Origin: Kitasatospora aureofaciens | Lineage (GTDB): Bacteria > Actinomycetota > Actinomycetes > Streptomycetales > Streptomycetaceae | DNA length: 64,000 nt | Reading direction: 5' to 3' | Assembly (NCBI GenBank): GCA_000720845.1 | Contig: JODU01000001.1 | Span: forward strand, 310,001 to 374,000 | In this document: in pieces, positions 41,706 to 52,427 of the stretch | Numbering within the stretch: position 1 is the stretch's first letter | Layout: every line of letters begins with the position of its first letter | Notes under the pieces: model-generated | Told to the model about the DNA's origin: nothing | The model's input: the letters and a program-made list of their open reading frames with translations, nothing else | Databases searched by the model: none | Program-made: the position numbers and the translations under genes

Positions 41706-43301
41706 GTGGCTCGACACGACCGGCTGCAGTCGGAGCCGACGGGCGAGGTGCGCATGAGTCTGTCACTGCGTTTCGCCGCCGGTTCCCACAAGGGCATGAT
41801 CCGGGAGGGCAACGAGGACTCCGGCTACGCCGGGCCCCGCCTGCTCGCCATCGCCGACGGCATGGGCGGCCAGGCCGCCGGTGAGGTCGCCTCCTCCGAG
41901 GTGATCTCCACCATCGTCGCCCTCGACGACGACGTGCCCGGCTCCGACGTCCTCACCTCCCTCGGCGCCGCCGTCCAGCGTGCCAACGACCAGCTGCGGC
42001 AGATGGTCGAGGAGGACCCCGCCCTGGAGGGCATGGGCACCACCCTGACCGCCCTGCTGTGGACCGGCCAGCGCCTGGGCATGGTCCACGTCGGCGACTC
42101 CCGCGCCTACCTGCTGCGCGACGGCGTCCTCACCCAGATCACCCAGGACCACACCTGGGTGCAGCGCCTCGTCGACGAGGGCCGCATCACCGAGGAGGAG
42201 GCGGGCACCCACCCGCAGCGCTCCCTGCTGATGCGCGCCCTCGGCAGCGGCGACCACGTCGAACCCGACCTGTCCATCCGCGAGGTCCGGGCCGGCGACC
42301 GCTACCTGATCTGCTCCGACGGACTCTCCGGCGTCGTCTCCCACCAGACGATGGAGGACACCCTCGCCAGCTACCAGGGCCCCCAGGAGACCGTCCAGGA
42401 GCTGATCCAGCTCGCCCTGCGCGGCGGCGGCCCCGACAACATCACCGTCATCGTCGCCGACGTCCTCGACCTCGACACCGGCGACACCCTCGCCGGACAG
42501 CTCTCCGACACCCCCGTGGTCGTCGGCGCCGTCGCCGAGAACCAGGCCCAGATGGGCGACAACGGCATCATGCAGACCCCCGCCGGCCGCGCCGCGGGCC
42601 TCGGCCGGCAGGGCGGCCAGCGCGGCGGGGGCGGCGAGTTCGGCCCGCCGGGCAGCGGCGACACCACCGGCTTCATCCCGGCCGGCGGCTTCGACGACTA
42701 CGGCCCCGACGACTTCGTCAAACCCCGCAAGAACCGCAAGTGGCTCAAGCGGTCCCTCTACACCGCCCTCGCCCTCGCCGTCATCGGCGGCGGCACCTAC
42801 GGCGGCTGGCGCTGGACCCAGACCCAGTACTACGTCGGCACCAACGACGACCACCTCGCGCTGTACCGGGGCATCAGCCAGGACCTCGCCTGGGTCTCGC
42901 TCTCGAAGGTCCAGAAGGACCACCCCGAGATCGAACTCAAGTACCTGCCGCCCTACCAGCAGAAACTGGTCGAGGCCACCATCCCCGAAGGCGACCTCAA
43001 CGACGCCCGGGCCAAGATCGAGGAACTGGCGGTACAGGCCTCCGCCTGCAAGAAGCAGGCCGACCGGCGCACCGCGGAGACCGAGAAGAACGCGAAGACG
43101 GGCGAGGGCGAGGCCGGAGGCACCACGGGAACCACTCCCGCCTCCTTCACGTCCAAGGCCTCACCCAGCCCGAACCCGTCGGGCTCGCCCGAGGCACCCG
43201 AATCGTCCGAGTCCCCGTCCACGACCGCACCCACTCCAGGCTCAGGACCGACCCTCTCGGAGGAAGAGCAGAAGGTCGTCTCGCTGTGCGGTAAGCAGTA
43301 G
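41706..43301 (+). CDS. pstP: PP2C-type Ser/Thr phosphatase PstP (membrane-bound)
   Basis: A 531-residue phosphatase. The PP2C metal-binding motifs are all present: MIREGNEDSGYAG, AIADGMGGQAAGEV, VHVGDSRAYLLR, LICSDGLSGVV and GGGPDNITVIVADV. A single membrane segment (SLYTALALAVIGGGTYGGWRW, about 360-380) leads to an extracellular tail of about 150 residues ending in Ser/Pro/Thr-rich sequence. It reverses phosphorylation by PknB and related kinases. I used the GTG at 41706, 9 nt after GGAGG; the ATG at 41754 starts directly at MSLSLRFAAG and is a real alternative. Confidence 0.92.
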   Translation: MARHDRLQSEPTGEVRMSLSLRFAAGSHKGMIREGNEDSGYAGPRLLAIADGMGGQAAGEVASSEVISTIVALDDDVPGSDVLTSLGAAVQRANDQLRQMVEEDPALEGMGTTLTALLWTGQRLGMVHVGDSRAYLLRDGVLTQITQDHTWVQRLVDEGRITEEEAGTHPQRSLLMRALGSGDHVEPDLSIREVRAGDRYLICSDGLSGVVSHQTMEDTLASYQGPQETVQELIQLALRGGGPDNITVIVADVLDLDTGDTLAGQLSDTPVVVGAVAENQAQMGDNGIMQTPAGRAAGLGRQGGQRGGGGEFGPPGSGDTTGFIPAGGFDDYGPDDFVKPRKNRKWLKRSLYTALALAVIGGGTYGGWRWTQTQYYVGTNDDHLALYRGISQDLAWVSLSKVQKDHPEIELKYLPPYQQKLVEATIPEGDLNDARAKIEELAVQASACKKQADRRTAETEKNAKTGEGEAGGTTGTTPASFTSKASPSPNPSGSPEAPESSESPSTTAPTPGSGPTLSEEEQKVVSLCGKQ

Positions 43302-43328
43302 GCAAGCCGTGAGAGGCCCTGTCACACG

Positions 43329-44765
43329 ATGAGCAGTACTACCAACCCGTCGACGCACCACACGTCCACGATCGGCGCCATCGGCGCCCCGAGCCGGCGC
43401 AACACCGAGCTGGCTCTGCTCGTGTTCGCCGTCCTGATCCCGGTCTTCGCCTACGCCAACGTGGGCCTGGCCATCAACGACGAGGTGCCCGCGGGCCTGT
43501 TGAGCTACGGCTTCGGCCTCGGCCTGCTGGCCGGCGTCGGCCACCTCGTCGTACGCAAGTTCGCGCCGTACGCGGACCCGCTGCTGCTGCCGCTGGCCAC
43601 CCTGCTCAACGGCCTCGGACTCGTCGCCATCTGGCGCCTGGACCAGTCCGAGCTGCTCCAGAGCATCCACCAGGCCGGCACCGCCGCACCCCGCCAGCTG
43701 ATCTACACCGCGATGGGCATCGCCCTGTTCGTCGCCGTACTCGTCTTCCTCAAGGACCACCGCGTCCTGCAGCGCTACACCTACATCTCCATGGTCGGCG
43801 CCCTGTTTCTGCTGCTGCTCCCGCTCGTACCGGGCCTCGGCAAGAACATCTACGGCGCCAAAATCTGGATCCAGGTCGGCTCCTTCTCCATCCAGCCCGG
43901 CGAGTTCGCCAAGATCGTCCTCGCGATCTTCTTCGCCGGCTACCTGATGGTGAAGCGCGACGCGCTCGCCCTGGCCAGCCGCCGCTTCATGGGCCTCTAC
44001 CTGCCCCGTGGCCGCGACCTCGGCCCCATCCTGGTCGTCTGGATCGTCTCGATCCTCATCCTCGTCTTCGAGACCGACCTCGGCACCTCGCTGCTGTTCT
44101 TCGGCATGTTCGTGATCATGCTGTACGTCGCCACCGAGCGGACCAGCTGGATCGTCTTCGGCATGCTGATGTCCGCCGTCGGCGCCGTCGGCGTGGCCAC
44201 CTTCGAGCCCCACATCCAGCAGCGCGTCGACGCCTGGCTCGACCCGATGCGGGAGTTCATGCTCTCCCGCGCCAACCAGGTCGGCCACTCCGAGCAGGCC
44301 ATGCAGGCCCTGTGGGCCTTCGGCTCCGGCGGCACCCTCGGCACCGGCTGGGGCCAGGGCCACTCCGAGCTGATCCGCTTCGCCGCCAACTCCGACTTCA
44401 TCCTCGCCACCTTCGGCGAGGAACTCGGCCTCGCCGGCCTGATGGCCCTGCTCCTGCTCTACGCCTTGATCGTGGAACGCGGCGTGCGCACCGCCCTCGC
44501 CGCCCGCGACCCCTTCGGCAAGCTCCTCGCCATCGGCCTCTCCGGCGCCTTCGCCCTCCAGGTCTTCGTCGTCGCCGGCGGTGTCATGGGTCTCATCCCG
44601 CTCACCGGTATGACCATGCCCTTCCTGGCCTACGGCGGTTCCTCCGTCATCGCCAACTGGGCGTTGATCGGCATTCTGCTGCGCATCAGCGACACCGCGC
44701 GCAGACCGGCACCCGCCGCGCCCGCCAACCCCGACGCCGAGATGACCCAGGTGGTCCGACCGTGA
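43329..44765 (+). CDS. rodA: SEDS-family peptidoglycan glycosyltransferase (FtsW/RodA type)
   Basis: A 478-residue polytopic protein with about 10 membrane segments. SEDS landmarks are YGAKIWIQVGSFSIQPGEFAKIVL, ETDLGTSLLFFGMFVIMLYVA, and GWGQGHSELIRFAANSDFILATFGEELG, with the catalytic-region Asp in NSDFI. It polymerises lipid II together with a class B PBP, here the pbpA product, whose GTG overlaps its stop. By synteny with the mycobacterial operon it is the rodA gene; FtsW is the alternative name in some annotations. N-terminus (first 30 residues) is cytoplasmic and Thr/Ser-rich. Confidence 0.9.
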   Translation: MSSTTNPSTHHTSTIGAIGAPSRRNTELALLVFAVLIPVFAYANVGLAINDEVPAGLLSYGFGLGLLAGVGHLVVRKFAPYADPLLLPLATLLNGLGLVAIWRLDQSELLQSIHQAGTAAPRQLIYTAMGIALFVAVLVFLKDHRVLQRYTYISMVGALFLLLLPLVPGLGKNIYGAKIWIQVGSFSIQPGEFAKIVLAIFFAGYLMVKRDALALASRRFMGLYLPRGRDLGPILVVWIVSILILVFETDLGTSLLFFGMFVIMLYVATERTSWIVFGMLMSAVGAVGVATFEPHIQQRVDAWLDPMREFMLSRANQVGHSEQAMQALWAFGSGGTLGTGWGQGHSELIRFAANSDFILATFGEELGLAGLMALLLLYALIVERGVRTALAARDPFGKLLAIGLSGAFALQVFVVAGGVMGLIPLTGMTMPFLAYGGSSVIANWALIGILLRISDTARRPAPAAPANPDAEMTQVVRP

Positions 44766-46234
44766 ACAAGCCACTGCGCCGGATCGCGATCTTCTGCGGC
44801 CTCCTCGTCCTCACCCTCCTCATCCGGGACAACTGGCTCCAGTACGTCCAGGCCGACGAGCTCAAGGAGGACGAGCACAACCGCCGGGTCGCCATCGAGC
44901 GGTACGCCAGCCCCCGCGGCGACATCATCGTCGACGGCAAGGCCATCACCGGACACGCCACCACCGAGGGCGACTTCAAGTACAAGCGCACCTACAAGGA
45001 CGGCGCCATGTGGGCGCCCGTCACCGGCTACGTCTCCCAGGCCTTCGGCGCCACCCAGCTCGAGTCCATCGACGACGGCATCCTCACCGGCAACGACGAC
45101 CGGCTCTTCTTCCGCAACACCCTCGACATGATCACGGGCGAGAAGCGCGAGGGCGGCAACGTCGTCACCACCCTCAACAGCGCCGCCCAGAAGGCCGCCT
45201 ACAACGGTCTGAAGAAGCAGGGCGCCAAGGGCGCCGTCGTCGCGATCGAGCCGTCCACCGGCAAGATCCTCTCGATGGCCTCGTACCCCTCGTACGACCC
45301 CACCTCCATCGCGGGCAGCAACGACGCGGCCGGCGAGGCGTGGAACAGGCTCCAGAAGAAGAACAACCCCGACGACCCGATGCTCAACCGCGCCCTGCGC
45401 GAGGCCTACCCGCCCGGCTCCACCTTCAAGGTGGTCACGGCGGCGGCGGCACTGGAGCACGGCAAGTACACCTCGGCCGACGAGAAGACCGACTCCCCGC
45501 TGCCGTGGACCATGCCCGGCACCACCACGCCCCTGCCGAACGAGGGCGACCTCCCCTGCGAGAACGCCACCCTCCGCGAGGCACTGCGCGTCTCCTGCAA
45601 CACCGTGTTCGGCAAGATCGGCTACGACCTCGGCAACGACAAGATGCTCGAGACGGCCAAGAAGTTCGGCTTCACCAAGGAGCAGTTCGTCCCCGTCCGG
45701 TCCAGCGCCTCGGTCTTCTCCGACGACATGAACGACTCGCAGGTCGCGCTCTCCTCCATCGGCCAGTTCAACACCGCGGCCACCCCGCTGCAGATGGCCA
45801 TGGTCACCTCGGCCATCGCCAACAACGGCACCCTGATGAAGCCGTACATGGTCGACGCGCTGCAGGCCCCCAACCTCGACACCATCGAGAAGACGGACCC
45901 CGAGGAGATGAGCAAGCCGCTGTCCGCGGACAACGCCCAGATCCTCCAGTCCATGATGGAGACCGTCGTCAAGGACGGCACGGGAACCAACGCCCAGATC
46001 GACGGCGTCACGGTGGGTGGCAAGACCGGTACCGCACAGCACGGCGTCGACAACAGCGAGAACCCCTACGCCTGGTTCATCTCGTACGCCAAGACCGACG
46101 ACGGCAGCTCGCCCGTCGCCGTGGCCGTGGTGATCGAGGACGAGAACGCCAGCCGCGACGACATCTCCGGCGGCGGCCTCGCGGCACCGATCGCGAAGAA
46201 CGTCATGGAGGCCGTCATCGACAGCAAGAAGTGA
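44762..46234 (+). CDS. pbpA: Class B penicillin-binding protein PbpA
   Basis: A 490-residue D,D-transpeptidase. One N-terminal membrane segment (IAIFCGLLVLTLLIRDNW), a dimerisation domain with NRRVAIERYASPRGDIIVDG, then the transpeptidase domain with the nucleophile in PGSTFKVVTAAA (SxxK), VSCNTVFG (SxN as SCN) and GGKTGTAQ (KTG). It cross-links peptidoglycan outside the cell and pairs with the SEDS protein encoded just upstream (GTGA overlap). A hairpin at 46248-46271 separates it from pknB. Confidence 0.92.
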   Translation: MNKPLRRIAIFCGLLVLTLLIRDNWLQYVQADELKEDEHNRRVAIERYASPRGDIIVDGKAITGHATTEGDFKYKRTYKDGAMWAPVTGYVSQAFGATQLESIDDGILTGNDDRLFFRNTLDMITGEKREGGNVVTTLNSAAQKAAYNGLKKQGAKGAVVAIEPSTGKILSMASYPSYDPTSIAGSNDAAGEAWNRLQKKNNPDDPMLNRALREAYPPGSTFKVVTAAAALEHGKYTSADEKTDSPLPWTMPGTTTPLPNEGDLPCENATLREALRVSCNTVFGKIGYDLGNDKMLETAKKFGFTKEQFVPVRSSASVFSDDMNDSQVALSSIGQFNTAATPLQMAMVTSAIANNGTLMKPYMVDALQAPNLDTIEKTDPEEMSKPLSADNAQILQSMMETVVKDGTGTNAQIDGVTVGGKTGTAQHGVDNSENPYAWFISYAKTDDGSSPVAVAVVIEDENASRDDISGGGLAAPIAKNVMEAVIDSKK

Positions 46235-46247
46235 CCGCGCCATGAAC

Positions 46248-46271
46248 GGGACGTGACTCCGGTCACGTCCC
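46248..46271 (+). terminator. Hairpin between pbpA and pknB
   Basis: A perfect 10-bp stem (GGGACGTGAC and complement) with a TCCG loop, 13 nt after the pbpA stop. It may end most transcripts or attenuate them, so that pknB partly depends on its own promoter in the next 150 nt. Confidence 0.7.
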
Positions 46272-46423
46272 CTTCACATCGGCGCACGTTGCGATACCGG
46301 TCCTGTATCGGCTGTCCGGCTCGGCCAAGGGGCCCGGAGCAAGCCGGGTACGGTAGGCCGGACGGCAGCCTCCGACCGTACAAGCATGCCGGTCGGGACC
46401 GACGGAGAGGGCTGGTAGTAACC

Positions 46424-48451
<2,028 letters not shown>

Positions 48452-48463
48452 CCCGCCCGCCAG

Positions 48464-48517
48464 GACGACCGGAGCCCCGGCCCCCCAGCTCAGCGGGGGG
48501 ACCGGGGCTCCGTCGTC
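48464..48517. terminator. Long bidirectional terminator after pknB
   Basis: A stem of more than 20 bp built from GGAGCCCCGG and CCCCCC blocks with their complements, with two bulges. It lies between the convergent stops of pknB and the sortase gene. Confidence 0.85.
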
Positions 48518-48536
48518 GGCGCCGGTGCGGTGGGCC

Positions 48537-49316
48537 TCAGCGCAGTTCCTCCGGCGGCGTCCGGTCCTCGTCCACCTTCTGCGTGCGAACCAGTTCGCCC
48601 CACACCACGTAGCGGTAGCGGCTCGTGTAGACCGGGGTGCAGGTCGTCAGGGTGATGTAGTGGCCGGCCTTCTTCTTGCCGGACTCGCCGGGGACCGCGT
48701 CCAGGACGTCGACGTTGAACTTCGACGTCTCGGGCAGGACGGCGTACGCCTTGTACACGTACCAGGTGTCCTTCGTCTCGAAGACGATCGGGTCGCCCTT
48801 CTCGATCTTGTCGATGTTGTGGAACTTGGCGCCGTGCCCGTCGCGGTGGGCGGCGAGCGAGAAGTTGCCCTTCTTGTCCGAGGTGGGCAGCGTCGCCTTG
48901 ACCGGGTCGGTGTAGTAGCCGGCCACGCCGTCGTTGAGGACCTTCATCGACGTGCCCTTCTCCACCAGGACGTCGCCCTCGCCCATCGCCGGGACGTGCA
49001 GGAAGCCGATGCCCGCCTTGGTGTCCAGCGCCCCCGGGCCGTCCGAGCCCACCCGGTCCTGGGCCCAGTTGTCCCGGACCTTCTCCGCCTGCTTGTCCGC
49101 CGCCCGGTCGGCGACCACGTTCGTCCACCACAGCGAGTAGACGACGAACAGGCCCATCACCAGACCCGCGGTGATGAGCAGCTCGCCGAAGACGCTGACC
49201 GCCTGCGCGACGATCCGCCGGGGGCCGCGTCCGCGCCCGCGGCGGTCCGCCCCGGTGTCCGGTGGACCGTCCTCGCCGGCGTGCTCCTGGTGCTCCGTGT
49301 CGGTGGTCGCTGCCAC
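48537..49316 (-). CDS. srtE: Class E sortase
   Basis: A 259-residue transpeptidase. An N-terminal cytoplasmic Arg-rich stretch and one membrane segment (LLITAGLVMGLFVVYSLWWTN) precede the sortase barrel. The catalytic residues are His in SLAAHRDGHG, Cys in ITLTTCTPVYTSRYRY and the later Arg. Class E sortases of Streptomyces cut LAxTG signals to attach chaplins and other proteins to the wall. It is the promoter-distal of two adjacent sortase genes (13 nt apart). The start is a GTG. Which is E1 and which is E2 cannot be settled from this sequence alone. Confidence 0.92.
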   Translation of the reverse strand: MAATTDTEHQEHAGEDGPPDTGADRRGRGRGPRRIVAQAVSVFGELLITAGLVMGLFVVYSLWWTNVVADRAADKQAEKVRDNWAQDRVGSDGPGALDTKAGIGFLHVPAMGEGDVLVEKGTSMKVLNDGVAGYYTDPVKATLPTSDKKGNFSLAAHRDGHGAKFHNIDKIEKGDPIVFETKDTWYVYKAYAVLPETSKFNVDVLDAVPGESGKKKAGHYITLTTCTPVYTSRYRYVVWGELVRTQKVDEDRTPPEELR

Positions 49317-49329
49317 TGGTCATCCGCCC

Positions 49330-50367
49330 TTAACTGACGAGCGCATCCGGCTTGCCCTTGCTGCGCGGCCGTTCCTCGACCATCTTGCCCCAGACGATCA
49401 TGCGGTACTTGCTGGTGAACTCCGGCGTGCAGGTGGTCAGGGTGATGTAGCGGCCGGGTCCCTTGAAGCCGGACTGCTTCGGGACCGGTTCCAGCACACT
49501 GACGTTGCTCGGCGACGTCACCGGCAGGATCGACGCCATCTTGTACACGAAGTACTTGTCCTGCGTCTCCACCACGATCGGGTCGCCCGGCTCCAGCTTG
49601 TTGATGTACCGGAACGGCTCGCCGTGCGTGTTGCGGTGCCCCGCCAGCCCGAAGTTGCCCGTCTTCGCGTCCGGCATCGCCGTCTTCAGCCCGTCCTCCG
49701 CGTAGTGCCCGACCATGCCCCGGTCCAGCACCTTCTTGCTGCTGATGCCCTCCGCGATGGGCACCACCACGTCCAGCTTGGGAATGTGCAGCAGCGCGAA
49801 CCCCTGGCCCGGTTCGAACGATCCCGGATTGCGCCTGCCGTTCGCCCAGTCGTCCTGGAGGTTGCTCGCGGCCTGGTCCGCCTGCGCGTGCGCCCGCACG
49901 TTCGTCCACCACAGCTGGTAGGTGACGAACAGCAGCATCAGCACACCGGTCGTGATGAAGATCTCACCGATCGCCCGGCTGGCGATCACCGCGGCGCCGG
50001 GCTTGCGCGCACGGGCCTGCCGACGGGCCTCCACGCGCGACAGGGGCGCCTTCGGGGCCTCCTCGGCATCCCGCTCCGGAGACTGGCCCCTGGGCGCCCC
50101 ACGGCGCCCGTGACGCCGTTTCGCGGCCTTCCTGCGGGCCGCGCGGCCCTCGCCCACGGGGCCATCCCCGGCAGGGGCGGCGGAGCCGCTTTCGGCGGCC
50201 GTCCGGCGCACCGGGGGCTCCGGGACCCGCAGCGCCACCGTCTCGTCGTCGAGGAGCGGCGGCCGGTACTGCTCCCCGAACGCACCGGAATCCCCGTACG
50301 GCTGCCCGTACGGGGATCCCTGGTCACCGGCCGTGCCGGAGTCGCGCTCGGGGCGCAGGGCGGTCAC
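49330..50367 (-). CDS. srtE: Class E sortase with long cytoplasmic N-terminus
   Basis: A 345-residue class E sortase. The first 130 residues are polar, basic and Pro/Arg-rich (RRKAAKRRHGRRGAPRG), the membrane segment is IGEIFITTGVLMLLFVTYQLWWTN, and the catalytic motifs are GLAGHRNTHG and ITLTTCTPEFTSKYRM. It is about 85 residues longer than its neighbour, all of it in the cytoplasmic tail. The GTG at 50367 overlaps the stop of the amidotransferase gene (GTGA). The two sortases presumably share or divide substrates bearing LAxTG signals; no such substrate is in the window. Confidence 0.92.
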   Translation of the reverse strand: MTALRPERDSGTAGDQGSPYGQPYGDSGAFGEQYRPPLLDDETVALRVPEPPVRRTAAESGSAAPAGDGPVGEGRAARRKAAKRRHGRRGAPRGQSPERDAEEAPKAPLSRVEARRQARARKPGAAVIASRAIGEIFITTGVLMLLFVTYQLWWTNVRAHAQADQAASNLQDDWANGRRNPGSFEPGQGFALLHIPKLDVVVPIAEGISSKKVLDRGMVGHYAEDGLKTAMPDAKTGNFGLAGHRNTHGEPFRYINKLEPGDPIVVETQDKYFVYKMASILPVTSPSNVSVLEPVPKQSGFKGPGRYITLTTCTPEFTSKYRMIVWGKMVEERPRSKGKPDALVS

Positions 50368-51002
50368 GCCGTGGCCCTGCCCACCACCGGGGCGAGCCCC
50401 GCCGACCTCGCCACCGCGTCCTGGTCGCCGCACTCCACCAGCCAGTTGGCCAGCATCCGGTGCCCGTGCTCGGTCAGCACCGACTCCGGGTGGAACTGCA
50501 CGCCCTCGACGAGCAGTTCCCGGTGACGCAGGCCCATCACGATCCCGTCGGGCGTACGGGCCGTCACCTCCAGCTCCGCCGGCACCGTGGCCGGCTCCGC
50601 CGCCAGCGAGTGGTACCGCGTCGCGGTGAACGGCGAAGGCAGGCCCGCGAAGACGCCCTTGTCCGTGTGCTCGACCGGCGAGGTCTTGCCGTGCAGCAGC
50701 TCCGGCGCCCGGTCCACCACACCGCCGTAGGCCACCTGCATCGACTGCATGCCCAGGCACACGCCGAAGACCGGCACCCCGGTCGCCGCGCAGTGCCGCA
50801 CCATCTCGACGCAGACCCCGGCCTGCTCCGGCGTACCCGGGCCGGGCGAGAGCAGTACGCCGTCGAAGCCGTCCTGGGCGTGGGCCGTCGACACCTCGTC
50901 GTTGCGCAGCACCTCGCACTCGGCGCCGAGTTGGTACAGGTACTGGACCAGGTTGAAGACGAAGCTGTCGTAGTTGTCGACGACGAGGATGCGCGCGCTC
51001 AC
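50364..51002 (-). CDS. pabA: Glutamine amidotransferase, anthranilate/aminodeoxychorismate synthase component II
   Basis: A 212-residue class I amidotransferase. ILVVDNYDSFVFNLVQYL at the start, the oxyanion loop LLSPGPGTPEQAG, the nucleophile Cys in GVCLGMQSMQVAYGG and the His/Glu pair in GVQFHPESVLTEHG give a complete active site. It releases ammonia from glutamine for a chorismate-amidating partner (TrpE or PabB) encoded elsewhere. It lies between a small membrane protein (GTGA overlap at its start) and a sortase (GTGA overlap at its end), an odd context for a folate or tryptophan enzyme. TrpG versus PabA is not resolved. Confidence 0.9.
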   Translation of the reverse strand: MSARILVVDNYDSFVFNLVQYLYQLGAECEVLRNDEVSTAHAQDGFDGVLLSPGPGTPEQAGVCVEMVRHCAATGVPVFGVCLGMQSMQVAYGGVVDRAPELLHGKTSPVEHTDKGVFAGLPSPFTATRYHSLAAEPATVPAELEVTARTPDGIVMGLRHRELLVEGVQFHPESVLTEHGHRMLANWLVECGDQDAVARSAGLAPVVGRATA

Positions 51003-51160
51003 TGGTTGTCCACCGTCACATCGTTGAAGGGGAGCAGCGGTTCCGCCCACGGGAAGACGTACTGGAAGAGGACGTAGACCACGATCATCGCCAGCATGAG
51101 CGAGAGCAGCGCCTTCACCCACGCGTTCCCCGGCAGATGCCGCCAGATCCAGCCGTACAT
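50999..51160 (-). CDS. Small single-pass membrane protein
   Basis: A 53-residue protein, MYGWIWRHLPGNAWVKALLS then a 20-residue hydrophobic segment (LMLAMIVVYVLFQYVFPWAE) and a short polar tail. GGAAGGG lies 5 nt before the ATG at 51160. The stop overlaps the amidotransferase GTG, so it is translated in the same unit. Conserved position near crgA in Streptomyces suggests a real gene; function unknown. A longer frame to 51181 is less likely. Confidence 0.8.
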   Translation of the reverse strand: MYGWIWRHLPGNAWVKALLSLMLAMIVVYVLFQYVFPWAEPLLPFNDVTVDNQ

Positions 51161-51240
51161 GCCGTCCCTTCCGTCGCACACGGCGCCAGACTCACGCCGT
51201 ACCGCACCAGACTAGCGGCGCCGGGCCCCGCGGAACGGCC

Positions 51241-52020
51241 CTAATCCACAGGCTGGGCATAGTGCAGGTCCGCCGTGCCCGAGTAGCCCGGCAGCGTCAC
51301 CCGCCCGTCGTCCTCGACCTTCCAGCCGAGCCCGTAGACGTTGACGTACACCATGTAGTTCTGGATCGCCGGTGACTTCGCCAACGCCTTCTTCAGCCGC
51401 TCCGGATCACCGACCGCCTGGATCTTGTACGGCGGTGAGTAGACGCGGCCCTGGAGGATCAGGGTGTTGCCCACGCAGCGCACCGCGCTGGTGGAGATCA
51501 GCCGCTGGTCCATGACCTTGATGCCGTCCGCGCCGCCCTGCCACAGCGCGTTCACCACGGCCTGCAGATCCTGCTGGTGGATCACCAGGTAGTCGGGCTG
51601 GGGTTCCGGATAGCCGGGGAGCTTCGCGGTGGCGTCCGGCGGGGCGTCGTCGAGCGTGACGGTGATCGCCTCGCCCTTCACCCTCTGCGTGCCCGCCTTC
51701 TCCTCCAGCGCCGCGAGCTTGTCGTCCTCCGACTTGGTCCGGCCGTCGTCGCGCTCGGCGAGCGATTCGACGTCCTCGCGCAGGGTCCCGTTGGACTCCT
51801 CCAGATCTCCGTTCTCCCGGCTGCGCTCGTGGATGAGATCGGACAACTTGAGCAAAGAGGCGTCCGTACGGATATTGGTGCCCTTCGCGGTATTGAAGCT
51901 GGTGAAGAAAATAAGTCCCGCGAGTGCGAAGACGGCCGCGGTGAGTACCCGCACGGGCCGGAAACGGCGCCGACGGACAGGGCTGGATCCGGTCCCGGGG
52001 GAGTCGGCAGAATTGCTCAA
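51241..52020 (-). CDS. DUF881 family membrane-anchored protein
   Basis: A 259-residue protein. A basic cytoplasmic tip (RRRRFRPVRV), one membrane segment (LTAAVFALAGLIFFTSF), then a coiled coil (about 55-110; LIHERSRENGDLEESNGTLREDVESL) and the DUF881 domain (AITVTLDDAPPD, YLVIHQQDLQAVVNALWQGGADGIKVMDQRL). It starts with a rare TTG at 52020 after AAGGAG. DUF881 genes lie by division genes in actinobacteria; here it is divergent from crgA, so a role in septum or wall assembly is a reasonable guess. Confidence 0.87.
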   Translation of the reverse strand: MSNSADSPGTGSSPVRRRRFRPVRVLTAAVFALAGLIFFTSFNTAKGTNIRTDASLLKLSDLIHERSRENGDLEESNGTLREDVESLAERDDGRTKSEDDKLAALEEKAGTQRVKGEAITVTLDDAPPDATAKLPGYPEPQPDYLVIHQQDLQAVVNALWQGGADGIKVMDQRLISTSAVRCVGNTLILQGRVYSPPYKIQAVGDPERLKKALAKSPAIQNYMVYVNVYGLGWKVEDDGRVTLPGYSGTADLHYAQPVD

Positions 52021-52172
52021 CGTACCCTTATCTCCTTCGGCGCCACGGAAGGACTACGCTAACGGACGCCCGGGGGAGCGCTCAGAGTCCCCTTGTCCCC
52101 ATGTACGCCGCACCCCGAGACCGAGCCCCGTTCCCTGCGCGGCCACGCAGCGCATCGACAGGAGAGACCCTC

Positions 52173-52427
52173 GTGCCGAAGTCACGTATCCGCAAGAAGG
52201 CCGATTACACGCCGCCGCCCTCGAAGCAGGCGACCAGCATCAAGCTGACCAACCGCGGCTGGGTGGCGCCGGTCATGCTGGCCATGTTCGTCATCGGCCT
52301 GGCCTGGATCGTCGTCTTCTACGTCACCGACGGTTCGCTGCCGATCGACTCCCTGGGCAACTGGAACATCGTGGTGGGCTTCGGTTTCATCGCCGCGGGA
52401 TTCGGCGTCTCCACGCAGTGGAAGTAG
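52173..52427 (+). CDS. crgA: Cell division protein CrgA
   Basis: An 84-residue protein with the CrgA layout: a basic start (PKSRIRKKADYTPP), then two membrane segments (WVAPVMLAMFVIGLAWIVVFYV and WNIVVGFGFIAAGFGVS). In Streptomyces CrgA controls the timing of FtsZ ring formation and sporulation septation. The GTG at 52173 follows GGAGAG at about 6 nt, and the length agrees with the S. coelicolor protein as I recall it. Divergent from the DUF881 gene. Confidence 0.93.
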   Translation: MPKSRIRKKADYTPPPSKQATSIKLTNRGWVAPVMLAMFVIGLAWIVVFYVTDGSLPIDSLGNWNIVVGFGFIAAGFGVSTQWK

